From NCBI GenBank assembly GCA_002717685.1, contig PBBK01000011.1, positions 1 through 7,772 of the forward strand: a DNA stretch of 7,772 nucleotides, written 5' to 3'. Within the stretch, counting starts at the first letter, position 1. The number at the start of each line of letters is the position of its first letter. The DNA comes from Gammaproteobacteria bacterium (GTDB lineage: Bacteria; Pseudomonadota; Gammaproteobacteria; Woeseiales; Woeseiaceae). The notes under the pieces are model-generated. The model ran no database searches and had not been told where the DNA came from. It saw only the letters and a program-made list of their open reading frames with translations. Position numbers and translations under genes: made by a program. Shown one piece after another: positions 1 through 7,223 of the stretch.

Positions 1-2677
1 CACATGGACAGGGATCGTTTCGACCAACCTTTGGTTGGGTACGCACAAATGGGGTTTTTTGTTTTGGTACATTTTCGCCCGCCATATTTTGAGATATGTT
101 TTTATCTTCATTATTAGTAAGCGCAGATGATTCAGCATGCTTAAATTCCATGGATTGCTCGGCTCTTCTTTGTTCTTCCATTTTAGTTACGTCTTGCTCA
201 TTCTGTATTCGGATGCGTGAAAGCAAACTTATGGCATCATGTTTAATCTGATCGAGCATCTCACCAAACATCTCAAACCCTTCACGCTTATATTCTTGCT
301 TAGGGTTTTTCTGCCCATATCCTCTTAATCCTATCCCCTGGCGTAAATGATCCATAGCCGCAAGATGTTCTTTCCAATGGATATCGAGTTGCTTTAGCAT
401 GATTTCTTTCTCGACCATTCGCATTAGATTTGAACCGATAGACTCTTCTTTTTCTTTATATGCATGTTGTGCTTTTTCTATACAACGATCAAGGATCATA
501 TCTTCATTCATTTTTGGGTCATCCTTAATCCATTGAGAAATCTTTAATGGAAGTAGAAATTCATGTTCAAATGCATGCATCAATCCATCTGGATCCCATT
601 GTTCTTCAAGAGAACCGGGTGGTATATATCGATTCACTAGTGAAATAATAACTTCTTCTCGAATATTGGCTACAGATTCAGATATTTCATCTGCTTCCAT
701 TAGTTCGTTTCGCTGATGATAGATAACTTTTCTTTGATCATTGGCAACATCATCATATTCAAGAAGATTTTTACGTATATCGAAATTATGAGTTTCAACT
801 TTACGTTGTGCTCGCTCTATTTGTCGAGTCAACAATTTGCTTTCTATCGCCTCACCTTCTTTCATTCCAGCTTTAGATAATAGAGACTTAGTTCTTTCCG
901 GGTCACCAAAGATTCGCATCAAATTATCTTCCATTGACAAATAAAAACGACTTGAACCCGGATCTCCTTGCCGACCAGAACGACCTCTCAGTTGATTGTC
1001 AATTCTTCTTGATTCATGTCTTTCCGTACCAATTATATGCAATCCTCCGGCATCAATTACTGTTTGATGTTCTTTCTTCCAAGCCAATCTAATTTTATTT
1101 TGGTCAGAATCACTATCTAGAGATTTAAGTTTAGCTTCTAAATTACCACCGAGAACAATATCAGTTCCGCGGCCAGCCATATTAGTTGCAATAGTGATGC
1201 TACCTGGCTGACCTGCTTGCTGAATAATTAGTGCCTCTTTGTCATGTTGCTTTGCATTTAAAACTTGATGGTCTATTTTTTTTTGTTTCAAAAGTGATGA
1301 GAGGAACTCTGAAGTTTCAATAGAAGTAGTACCTACCAAAGCTGGCTGTTGTCTTAATCTACATTCGGTAATATCCTCGATTATGGCTTCGAATTTTCCT
1401 TTTTGAGTAAGATAGACAAGATCTGGATGATCCTGTCTTATCATTTTTTTATGGGTTGGGATGACGACAACTTCAAGATTATAAATTGATTGAAATTCAA
1501 ATGCTTCTGTATCAGCAGTTCCAGTCATACCCGAAAGATTGCTATATAAACGAAAATAGTTTTGAAAAGTAATTGATGCAACTGTTTGATTTTCTTCTTT
1601 TACAGCGACATTCTCTTTTGCTTCTATCGCTTGATGTAAACCATCAGACCATCTTCGTCCTGGCATTGTTCTCCCAGTAAATTCATCAACAATGACAATT
1701 TCACCCTCCTTAACGATATAGTCAACATCTCGATGAAACATTACGTGAGCTCGAAGAGCGGCGTTCAAGTGGTGTAATAATCTAATATTAACGGCATCAT
1801 AAAGACTTTGTCCTTCTTCGAGTAGACCTGAATTCATCATTAGTTCTTCAACATGTTGATGACCTTCTTCTGTGATATGTATTTGTTTTGATTTTTCATC
1901 TTTTCCAAAATCCCCTGGCCCATCTTCATTCTCTTGGAGTTGTAATTTAGGGATTAATTTATTAATTTTTAGATAGAGATCAGTATTTTCTTCCGTAGGT
2001 CCTGAAATAATCAAGGGTGTTCGAGCTTCATCAATTAGAATTGAATCAACTTCATCAACAATTACAAAATTTAAATCACGTTGAACTTTATCACTCAACG
2101 AAAATGATAAATTATCTCTAAGATAATCAAATCCAAGTTCATTGTTTGTTAAGTAAGTTATATCAGAGCTATAAGCCTCTTTTTTTTCATCATGGGATTG
2201 GCCGCTCTTGGCAACGCCAACCTTTAGGCCAAGAAATTCATACACTGGTCTCATCCAATCTGCGTCTCGTTGTGCTAAATACTCGTTAACTGTAACAATG
2301 TGAACACCCTTACCACTAAGAGAATTTAGATATGCTGGAAGAGTTGCTACTAAAGTTTTTCCTTCCCCCGTTCGCATTTCAGCAATGTTTCCCTGATGTA
2401 GAACCATGCCCCCAATAAGCTGCACATCAAATGGTCTCATTCCTAAGGTTCTCTTTGATGCCTCTCTAACAACAGAAAAAACTTCAATTAACAAACTTTC
2501 CAGTGACTCTCCACTATCAAAGCGTTTTTTAAATTCTATGGTTTTATTCGCCAATTGATCATCATTAAGAGCAATCATGCTTTCTTCAAGATGATTAATT
2601 GATTGTACAGTTGTTGAAAACTGTCTTAATAGGCGCTGATTACGGCTACCAAAAATATTTGCTAAAAAGTTTGCCAC
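1..2677 (-). CDS. secA: Protein translocase ATPase SecA, 3' end cut by the window edge
   Basis: SecA is the ATPase motor that pushes unfolded preproteins through the SecYEG channel at the inner membrane. The minus-strand reading is open for 892 codons with no frameshift. Domains in order: the N-terminal family signature ANFLAxIFGSRN at residues 2-13; Walker A MRTGEGKT at 101-108; Walker B/DEAD-like VDEVDS with D208-E209; the second nucleotide-binding fold with [13 protein letters not shown] from about 499 and [15 protein letters not shown] from about 562; then helical scaffold and wing regions, a variable linker, and the zinc-binding tail GRNDPCPC with Cys890 and Cys892. The window ends there, so the last roughly 12 residues, including the other zinc ligands, are missing. 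Full length would be about 904 residues, close to the 901 of E. coli. The start is GTG at 2677-2675: an in-frame stop lies seven codons upstream and no other start codon falls between. It is divergent from dciA. No secM lies upstream. Identification is essentially certain. Confidence 0.98.
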   Translation of the reverse strand, partial: MANFLANIFGSRNQRLLRQFSTTVQSINHLEESMIALNDDQLANKTIEFKKRFDSGESLESLLIEVFSVVREASKRTLGMRPFDVQLIGGMVLHQGNIAEMRTGEGKTLVATLPAYLNSLSGKGVHIVTVNEYLAQRDADWMRPVYEFLGLKVGVAKSGQSHDEKKEAYSSDITYLTNNELGFDYLRDNLSFSLSDKVQRDLNFVIVDEVDSILIDEARTPLIISGPTEENTDLYLKINKLIPKLQLQENEDGPGDFGKDEKSKQIHITEEGHQHVEELMMNSGLLEEGQSLYDAVNIRLLHHLNAALRAHVMFHRDVDYIVKEGEIVIVDEFTGRTMPGRRWSDGLHQAIEAKENVAVKEENQTVASITFQNYFRLYSNLSGMTGTADTEAFEFQSIYNLEVVVIPTHKKMIRQDHPDLVYLTQKGKFEAIIEDITECRLRQQPALVGTTSIETSEFLSSLLKQKKIDHQVLNAKQHDKEALIIQQAGQPGSITIATNMAGRGTDIVLGGNLEAKLKSLDSDSDQNKIRLAWKKEHQTVIDAGGLHIIGTERHESRRIDNQLRGRSGRQGDPGSSRFYLSMEDNLMRIFGDPERTKSLLSKAGMKEGEAIESKLLTRQIERAQRKVETHNFDIRKNLLEYDDVANDQRKVIYHQRNELMEADEISESVANIREEVIISLVNRYIPPGSLEEQWDPDGLMHAFEHEFLLPLKISQWIKDDPKMNEDMILDRCIEKAQHAYKEKEESIGSNLMRMVEKEIMLKQLDIHWKEHLAAMDHLRQGIGLRGYGQKNPKQEYKREGFEMFGEMLDQIKHDAISLLSRIRIQNEQDVTKMEEQRRAEQSMEFKHAESSALTNNEDKNISQNMAGENVPKQKTPFVRTQPKVGRNDPCPC

Positions 2678-2683
2678 ACTAGA

Positions 2684-2687
2684 TTCC
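2684..2687 (-). promoter_or_regulatory. Weak ribosome binding site of secA
   Basis: GGAA on the minus strand lies 6 bases before the GTG start of secA. It is a short, imperfect Shine-Dalgarno match, but it supports the GTG at 2677, the only possible start downstream of the in-frame TAG at 2698-2696 that retains the conserved N-terminus. Confidence 0.5.
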
Positions 2688-2738
2688 GAAAAGAACTAAA
2701 AAGTTGATATAAATGTTCCTAGTTATGATGAAAGATTC

Positions 2739-2767
2739 ATTCTACGTATCACTTACTGTTTTGTCTG
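2739..2767 (-). promoter_or_regulatory. Candidate sigma-70 promoter of secA
   Basis: On the minus strand, CAGACA (2767-2762, 4 of 6 matches to TTGACA) is followed after 17 bases by TAGAAT (2744-2739, 5 of 6 matches to TATAAT). Transcription would begin near 2732, giving a leader of about 55 bases before the secA GTG. Position and spacing are right, but in DNA this rich in A and T such matches occur by chance. Confidence 0.35.
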
Positions 2768-2862
2768 CAAAGCATATAAAATATTCGACTATTAATAATT
2801 TAATATTTTCCTTATCTCGCGTATCCTATCAGGGTTACTTAATTAAAAAAAATACCTAATTT

Positions 2863-3168
2863 ATGCCAAGTCAAACCCTAAAACATTGCCTAGAATTAGA
2901 TAGTAATAATCTAGAATCAATAATTAAACGAGCCAAAGAGATGGATAATCTCAAAAAAATGTTAAGAAATGTTTTAGATAAAGAAGCTGCAAAACATTTA
3001 ATATCAGCTAATATTCGCCGAAATGGAGAGCTTGTTTTATTATGTAATTCTTCTGCTTGGGGCTCAAAAATTCGTTTTGATCAAGAAAAATTACTCAAAA
3101 CAGCTCAAACGAAATGGAAATTCCTAACAAGCTGTCGCGTTAAAATAATAGAAAAAACTAGCTACTAG
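2863..3168 (+). CDS. dciA: DUF721/DciA-family protein, probable DnaB helicase loader, short form
   Basis: DciA (DUF721) is the ancestral bacterial loader that helps place the replicative helicase DnaB on DNA in species lacking DnaC or DnaI. The 101-residue protein shows the family pattern: an amphipathic helical N-terminal part (about 16-48), then a strand-rich KH-like core with NGELVLLCNSSAWGSKIRF (54-72), where Trp66 and the following Arg sit in the usual place, and a helix-strand end finishing in basic residues. Location supports the call: a DUF721 gene between lpxC and secA is typical of gammaproteobacteria such as Pseudomonas. The protein is shorter than the roughly 150 residues of Vibrio-type DciA and stops near the end of the KH-like domain, so the flexible C-terminal tail seems absent. 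The ATG is the first possible in-frame start, as a TAA stands just two codons upstream; no clear Shine-Dalgarno sequence precedes it. The family call rests on pattern and context. Confidence 0.8.
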   Translation: MPSQTLKHCLELDSNNLESIIKRAKEMDNLKKMLRNVLDKEAAKHLISANIRRNGELVLLCNSSAWGSKIRFDQEKLLKTAQTKWKFLTSCRVKIIEKTSY

Positions 3169-3170
3169 CT
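3157..3170. repeat. Tandem 7-bp repeat spanning the dciA stop codon
   Basis: ACTAGCT occurs twice in direct tandem and covers the last codons and the TAG stop of dciA. It is the only exact short tandem duplication noticed at a gene end here. If one copy were lost, the frame would still end almost at once (at TGA), so the protein would change by only one residue. It may simply be a local slippage duplication. Confidence 0.6.
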
Positions 3171-3175
3171 GATAA

Positions 3176-4087
3176 CTAAGTCGTATAAGCTGGAGTTGAA
3201 AATGAAACGGGTGATTTTTCATAGTCTTCAAACATAACTTCTTCACATGCTGAATCTTCTTTTAGTAACTTTAGTAAGAGTTTATTATTAAGCCCGTGAC
3301 CAGATTTATAAGCAGAATATTCGCCGATCAAACAATGACCTAATAAGTATAGATCTCCAATAGCATCGAGAATTTTATGTTTGACAAATTCATTTTTATA
3401 CCTCAAACCATCCTCATTCAGAATTCTAAAATCATCCAAAACAATGGCATTATCCATGCTTCCTCCAAGTGTTAAGTTTTTCTCTCTAAGAAATTCTATA
3501 TCTCTAAGAAATCCGAATGTTCTGGCTCGGCTAACCTCTTTCAAATAAGATGTTGACGAAAAGTCAATAGATTCATTTCGACGAAGTTTGTTAAAAACTG
3601 GATGATTAAAAGAGATTTCAAAATTGACCTTAAAACCATTAAAAGGGTTTAATTCGACCCATTTATCCCCATCTTCAACACGAATTTTTTTATTCACTCG
3701 GAGAAATTTTTTAGCAGTATTTTGTTCTTGAAGTCCAGCAGATTGAAGCAAAAAAACAAAGGGTGCAGCACTACCGTCCATTATCGGTACCTCTGGACCA
3801 GATAAATCTACCATTACATTATCAATACCAAGTCCTGCTAACGCTGACATAAGATGCTCTATTGTTGCAACTTTAACTCCTTCTTTTATTAATGTAGTTC
3901 CAAGCGTTGTTTCGCCAACCAACTCAGCATTTGCAGGAATACTGATTGGATGTTCTAAATCAAGTCGATTAAAAGAAATACCTGTATTTTCAGGCGCTGG
4001 ACGAATAGTCATATACACTTTTTCACCAGTATGAAGTCCAACACCTGTTGCTCGAATGGCTGTTTTAATAGTGCGTTGACAAAGCAT
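3176..4087 (-). CDS. lpxC: UDP-3-O-acyl-N-acetylglucosamine deacetylase LpxC
   Basis: LpxC is the zinc enzyme that removes the acetyl group from UDP-3-O-acyl-GlcNAc, the committed step of lipid A synthesis in the cytoplasm. The 303-residue protein is full length (E. coli has 305). It starts with the typical [21 protein letters not shown] block. The zinc ligands are visible: His78 in TIEHLMSAL, His237 and Asp241 in [10 protein letters not shown]. Glu77 is the catalytic base, His264 in KSGHGLNN the general acid, and Thr190 in SRARTFGF the conserved polar residue. All sit one position before their E. coli counterparts. The ATG at 4087 has the Shine-Dalgarno sequence AAGGAAAA. The C-terminus (…FSTPAYTT) does not match the small nonpolar end that marks E. 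coli LpxC for FtsH. It follows ftsA after 127 bp instead of following ftsZ, and its stop lies 7 bp from that of the convergent dciA gene. Confidence 0.98.
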   Translation of the reverse strand: MLCQRTIKTAIRATGVGLHTGEKVYMTIRPAPENTGISFNRLDLEHPISIPANAELVGETTLGTTLIKEGVKVATIEHLMSALAGLGIDNVMVDLSGPEVPIMDGSAAPFVFLLQSAGLQEQNTAKKFLRVNKKIRVEDGDKWVELNPFNGFKVNFEISFNHPVFNKLRRNESIDFSSTSYLKEVSRARTFGFLRDIEFLREKNLTLGGSMDNAIVLDDFRILNEDGLRYKNEFVKHKILDAIGDLYLLGHCLIGEYSAYKSGHGLNNKLLLKLLKEDSACEEVMFEDYEKSPVSFSTPAYTT

Positions 4088-4214
4088 TAATAATTTTCCT
4101 TATAAATACTATATCGTTAGTAATAATATTACATTTTATAATAAATATGGATACACATGCATTAAAAATTATTTTATGATTCAAAAAAATATAAAAATTC
4201 AATGTTTTATAATA
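4088..4214. other. AT-rich spacer between ftsA and lpxC where ftsZ is normally found
   Basis: This 127-bp gap has 17 G or C bases (about 13%), far below the flanking genes. It is the longest gap in the ftsA-lpxC direction. It contains no ftsZ gene and no remnant of one: none of its frames shows the GGGTGTG tubulin signature or the conserved C-terminal peptide of FtsZ. It probably carries a promoter for lpxC; TTGAAT followed 18 bases later by CATAAA is possible on the minus strand, but the region is so rich in A and T that hexamers cannot be trusted. No stable hairpin terminator for ftsA was recognised. Confidence 0.7.
4094..4101 (-). promoter_or_regulatory. Ribosome binding site of lpxC
   Basis: AAGGAAAA on the minus strand, with the AAGGA core 9 bases before the lpxC ATG, is the clearest Shine-Dalgarno sequence of the window and fixes the lpxC start. 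Confidence 0.75.
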
Positions 4215-5459
4215 TTAAAATTGCTCTTGAAACCATAATTTCATTCTGTCCCACACATCTCCAATTCCATAAGTTATATGAGAAGAGCTTCTGGAATACC
4301 CTGATTGTTTTATACTTTCACTCCCATATAACAATAGCCCCACACCAGTAGCATGGATAGGATTACGGACCACATCTAGTAGGCCTTCAACATACTGAGG
4401 CACTCCAAGTCGGACAGGTATATGAAATATTTCTTCGGCCAGCTCTACAGCTCCTTCCATTTTTGAGCTACCCCCGGTAATAACAATACCTGCAGCTATT
4501 AATTCTTCATAGCCGCTTCTTTTTAATTCATTTCTAATCAATTTAAATAATTCTTCAAATCGTGGCTCTACAATTTCAGCAAGCGTTTGTCTTGCGAGTC
4601 TTCGTGGCGGACGATCCCCAACACTGGGCACTTCAATTGTCTCATCTGGATTTGCAAGCTGGGAAAGCGCGCAAGCATACTTTATTTTGATTTCTTCAGC
4701 GTATGGAGTAGGTGTACGCATAGACACTGCTATATCATTTGTCACCTGATCTCCAGCAATCGGAATAACAGCGGTGTGTTGTATTGCCCCTCCAATAAAA
4801 ACAGCAATATCAGTTGTTCCGCCTCCTATATCAACAAGGCACGAGCCTAGCTCCTTCTCATCTTCAGTTAAGACAGAATAACTCGAAGCTAACTGCTCAA
4901 GAACAATGTCATCCACGTCCAGTCCACAACGCTTAACACATTTGACAATATTTTGGGCTGCACTTTCAGCTCCAGTTACCATATGTACTTTAGCTTCTAA
5001 ACGCACTCCAGACATTCCAACTGGCTCTCTAATTCCATCTTGATTATCTATAAGAAACTCCTGAGGGAGAATGTGTAATATTTTCTGATCAGCGGGAATT
5101 GCTACTGCTCTTGCGGCATCAATCACTCGTTCTACATCACTCTCACTCACTTCGTTATCTCTAATTGCCACAATACCATGAGAATTGAGGCTTCTTATAT
5201 GACTTCCTGCTATTCCGGTATATACAGAATGTATATCACATCCGGCCATTAATTCCGCTTCTTCAACAGCTTTTTGAATTGAATGGACTGTTGATTCAAT
5301 ATTGACAACAACACCCCTTTTTAGTCCTTTTGACGGATGCGAACCAATGCCAACTACCTCAATCTCGTCAGAATTATTTATCTCACCTACAATAGCAACA
5401 ACCTTCGATGTCCCAATGTCTAGGCCAACAATTAAATTTTTTTCATTATTCCTATTCAC
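4215..5459 (-). CDS. ftsA: Cell division protein FtsA, actin-like membrane anchor
   Basis: FtsA is an actin-like ATPase that tethers FtsZ filaments to the inner membrane and recruits later divisome proteins. The 414-residue protein has the full domain set: the first phosphate loop VGLDIGTSKV at 11-20, subdomain 1C with the SHIRSLNSHG region around 86-95, the second phosphate motif DIGGGTTD at 210-217, subdomain 2B with RQTLAEIVEPRFEEL at about 290-304 (the area that binds the FtsZ tail in the family), the adenosine motif GIVITGGSSKMEG at 324-336, and a C-terminal amphipathic helix, DVWDRMKLWFQEQF at 401-414, that targets the membrane. Length fits the family (E. coli 420). The start is GTG at 5459: it has AGGA 7 bases upstream, and an in-frame TAA two codons upstream excludes an earlier start. 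It follows ftsQ by 37 bp. The next gene is lpxC and not ftsZ, which is unusual. Confidence 0.98.
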   Translation of the reverse strand: MNRNNEKNLIVGLDIGTSKVVAIVGEINNSDEIEVVGIGSHPSKGLKRGVVVNIESTVHSIQKAVEEAELMAGCDIHSVYTGIAGSHIRSLNSHGIVAIRDNEVSESDVERVIDAARAVAIPADQKILHILPQEFLIDNQDGIREPVGMSGVRLEAKVHMVTGAESAAQNIVKCVKRCGLDVDDIVLEQLASSYSVLTEDEKELGSCLVDIGGGTTDIAVFIGGAIQHTAVIPIAGDQVTNDIAVSMRTPTPYAEEIKIKYACALSQLANPDETIEVPSVGDRPPRRLARQTLAEIVEPRFEELFKLIRNELKRSGYEELIAAGIVITGGSSKMEGAVELAEEIFHIPVRLGVPQYVEGLLDVVRNPIHATGVGLLLYGSESIKQSGYSRSSSHITYGIGDVWDRMKLWFQEQF

Positions 5460-5466
5460 TATTTAA

Positions 5467-5470
5467 TCCT
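5467..5470 (-). promoter_or_regulatory. Ribosome binding site supporting the ftsA GTG start
   Basis: AGGA on the minus strand stands 7 bases before the GTG at 5459, in the spacer between ftsQ and ftsA. Together with the in-frame TAA just upstream it decides the GTG as the ftsA start. Confidence 0.65.
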
Positions 5471-5496
5471 AAAATAAAGACTCAAAATCCATATTA

Positions 5497-6240
5497 TTAT
5501 TTTTTGTGACTCACAGAAAAGCCATTATCATATCTCATATCAATAAAGGAAATAGCAGTATCTTGGCTTAAAATAAAATTAGCAACAACATCGATAAAAA
5601 AATCAAATTTTTCACTGATATTTCGACGACCGATACGAATACTAATGCCATTAGATAAAGTCATTTCCCAAGCTCCTCTTTCATCTAGATTCATCCCTCT
5701 CAGATCAAGTCCGAATGGAATAAGGCGTTGTTGAATACTGATAAATCTTTGCGCAACCTCGTAAGAACGATCCTCAGGCCCATTCAATAGTGGTAATTCA
5801 GAAGAAATATGGCGTGCTTCCTTTACAAATAATTCGCCATGAATATTCAAAAGCCCTGAATCCCCCCAACGAGCTACTGGGATTTGCTCAGTAACACTAA
5901 TTTCTAGCTTACCTGGCCAACGCCTACTCACTAACACTTTATCTATCCATGGTAAAGAAGCTACACGCTCTTTAACTATTGATAAATTAATAGAAAAAAA
6001 ACCATGATTTAATTCTGAACTTATAATTTCTTCAATTTGTAAAATATCGACACGTTCAAATGTACTTTCAATAGAAATAGTTTCTATGGGCCAGTCTAAA
6101 GCTTGAGATCCAAATTGAAAAATAAAAAAAATAACAGTTAAAGCAACCAAGAATTTAACAAAATTGATAGTCTCTTTATAAGGAAATTTCCATTTTTGAG
6201 TTTTTTTTTGTTTTCTCCTCTTTGCTTGTTTATGAATCAT
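5497..6240 (-). CDS. ftsQ: Cell division protein FtsQ
   Basis: FtsQ is a single-pass inner-membrane divisome protein that joins FtsB and FtsL and links early and late division proteins. The 247-residue sequence has a very basic cytoplasmic N-terminus (1-22, rich in Lys and Arg), one membrane segment at about 25-46 (FVKFLVALTVIFFIFQFG), then a periplasmic POTRA domain at about 52-120 with the family signature LPWIDKVLVSRRWPGKLEI, followed by EQIPVARWG and the beta domain with GELF and the closing FIDMRYDNGFSV. E. coli FtsQ has 276 residues, so this is a somewhat short but complete form. The ATG at 6240 gives the expected topology. AGAAGA directly before it is a poor Shine-Dalgarno match, so translation may depend on coupling to ddlB, whose stop is 24 bp upstream. 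An A9 tract lies within the basic N-terminal coding region. Confidence 0.96.
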   Translation of the reverse strand: MIHKQAKRRKQKKTQKWKFPYKETINFVKFLVALTVIFFIFQFGSQALDWPIETISIESTFERVDILQIEEIISSELNHGFFSINLSIVKERVASLPWIDKVLVSRRWPGKLEISVTEQIPVARWGDSGLLNIHGELFVKEARHISSELPLLNGPEDRSYEVAQRFISIQQRLIPFGLDLRGMNLDERGAWEMTLSNGISIRIGRRNISEKFDFFIDVVANFILSQDTAISFIDMRYDNGFSVSHKK

Positions 6241-6264
6241 TCTTCTGGTTTCCGGTCCATACCG

Positions 6265-7212
6265 CTATTCTTGATGCTTTATCATACTTGTTTCTAATAT
6301 TCGCCAACATAACTCATCAAAGTGAATACCCAATTTGCTTGCGGCTATAGGAAAAAGACTATTTTTAGTCATACCTGGAATTGTATTAACTTCAAGAACC
6401 TGAGGCTTGCCGCTATTTGCTTTAATGAAATCGACTCTTCCCCAACCCTCACATCTTATTGAATCAAAAGTACTAAGAGCAAGCTCTCTGTATTGATTCT
6501 CAAGTCGAACATCATTTATTCCAGGACATACATATTTTGTCTCTTTAGATTCATATTTTGCACGATAGTCATAAAATTTATGGGGAGTTTCAATACGAAT
6601 TGAAGGGAGTGCTTCTCCTTGTAGAATAGCAACAGTTATCTCTTCTCCGACAATATATTCTTCGATAAAAGCTATACCATTAAAACTAAGAGCTAGCTCA
6701 ATTGCTTTATTAATATCAGTTTCGTGAGATAATAGGCTCATACCAACACTCGAACCCTGATCGCTTGGTTTTAAGATAAGTGGAAATTTAAACTCTTCTA
6801 TGGCTTTAAGAATATCTCCTCTCGAAGTAACGACACGATAAGCAGGAGTTGGTATGCCCTTGCCAGTCAGTATATCTTTAGTAACAATTTTATCTATGGC
6901 GCTTGCAGAAGCTAAGATTCCACTTCCAGTATATGGAATACCAAGCCATTCCAGAACGCCCTGAATAGAACCATCTTCACCGCCTGAACCATGCAGAGCT
7001 ATCCACACACGATCAAACTTAGCATCAGAAAATTCTACAAAATTTCTTTTAGCAGTATCCCAGCCATGAACATCTACTTTTAATGCAAGCAATGCATCAA
7101 GAACAGCTTTACCAGTTCGGATTGAAATTTTTCTTTCACTGGATGATCCGCCATACATTACTGCCACTTTTCCAAAATCAGTTGGGTTGTGGATTTTAAT
7201 TCTTTCTATCAT
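6265..7212 (-). CDS. ddlB: D-alanine--D-alanine ligase, DdlB type
   Basis: This cytoplasmic ATP-grasp enzyme joins two D-alanines with ATP to form the dipeptide added to UDP-MurNAc-tripeptide by MurF. The 315-residue protein has the N-terminal MYGGSSSERKIS loop (Glu26), ALHGSGGEDGSIQG at 72-85, the ATP-grasp lysine and loop KPSDQGSSVGM at 148-158 with Ser150, FYDYRAKY with Tyr216, the Arg259 of EGWGRVDF and the metal-binding LEVNTIPGMT with Glu274 and Asn276, followed by NSL at 284-286. Tyr216 is the residue of ordinary D-Ala-D-Ala ligases; the D-Ala-D-Lac ligases of vancomycin resistance have Phe there. Length matches the family (E. coli DdlB 306). The ATG at 7212 is 11 bp after the murB stop, with AGAGAAAAG serving as a purine-rich ribosome binding site that overlaps the murB end. 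Its place between murB and ftsQ is that of the standard dcw cluster. Confidence 0.98.
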   Translation of the reverse strand: MIERIKIHNPTDFGKVAVMYGGSSSERKISIRTGKAVLDALLALKVDVHGWDTAKRNFVEFSDAKFDRVWIALHGSGGEDGSIQGVLEWLGIPYTGSGILASASAIDKIVTKDILTGKGIPTPAYRVVTSRGDILKAIEEFKFPLILKPSDQGSSVGMSLLSHETDINKAIELALSFNGIAFIEEYIVGEEITVAILQGEALPSIRIETPHKFYDYRAKYESKETKYVCPGINDVRLENQYRELALSTFDSIRCEGWGRVDFIKANSGKPQVLEVNTIPGMTKNSLFPIAASKLGIHFDELCWRILETSMIKHQE

Positions 7213-7223
7213 AAATCTTTTCT

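Larger units (their letters stand above)
2678..2862. other. Divergent intergenic region between secA and dciA
   Basis: This 185-bp AT-rich spacer must hold promoters for both genes because they diverge. Apart from the candidate secA promoter, no convincing hexamer pair for dciA is visible. No long inverted repeat, RNA gene or secM-like reading frame was seen. In E. coli the secretion monitor secM precedes secA; here secA has its own short leader and nothing resembling the SecM arrest peptide. Confidence 0.6.

Noticed and set aside
1..2677. Possible frameshift or pseudogene state of secA, given its poly-A runs
   Set aside because: Walker A, DEAD-like, [18 protein letters not shown] and CPC motifs all fall in one frame from the GTG to the window edge, so the gene is intact and only cut by the window.
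2775..2795. TATAAA and TATTAA as -10 elements for dciA
   Set aside because: No acceptable -35 hexamer lies at the right distance from either one.
2863..3168. Alternative reading of this gene as a random hypothetical ORF
   Set aside because: The SSAWGSKIRF-type core, the length of the KH-like region and the place between lpxC and secA fit DUF721/DciA too well.
4088..4214. Possible ftsZ remnant or small peptide gene in the ftsA-lpxC gap, one minus-strand frame of which is open throughout
   Set aside because: The open frame reflects low GC; its translation (rich in Ile, Phe, Asn, Lys) has no FtsZ motif and no good start.
4587..4850. Plus-strand open frame of 87 codons inside ftsA
   Set aside because: It lies antisense to a conserved, intact part of ftsA; its translation is rich in Cys, Ser and Trp, looks like no known family and has no ribosome site.
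6237..6260. Minus-strand mini reading frame (MDRKPEE) in the ddlB-ftsQ spacer whose TGA overlaps the ftsQ ATG as ATGA
   Set aside because: The geometry would suit translational coupling, but seven codons without a good ribosome site are easily met by chance, so I did not annotate it.
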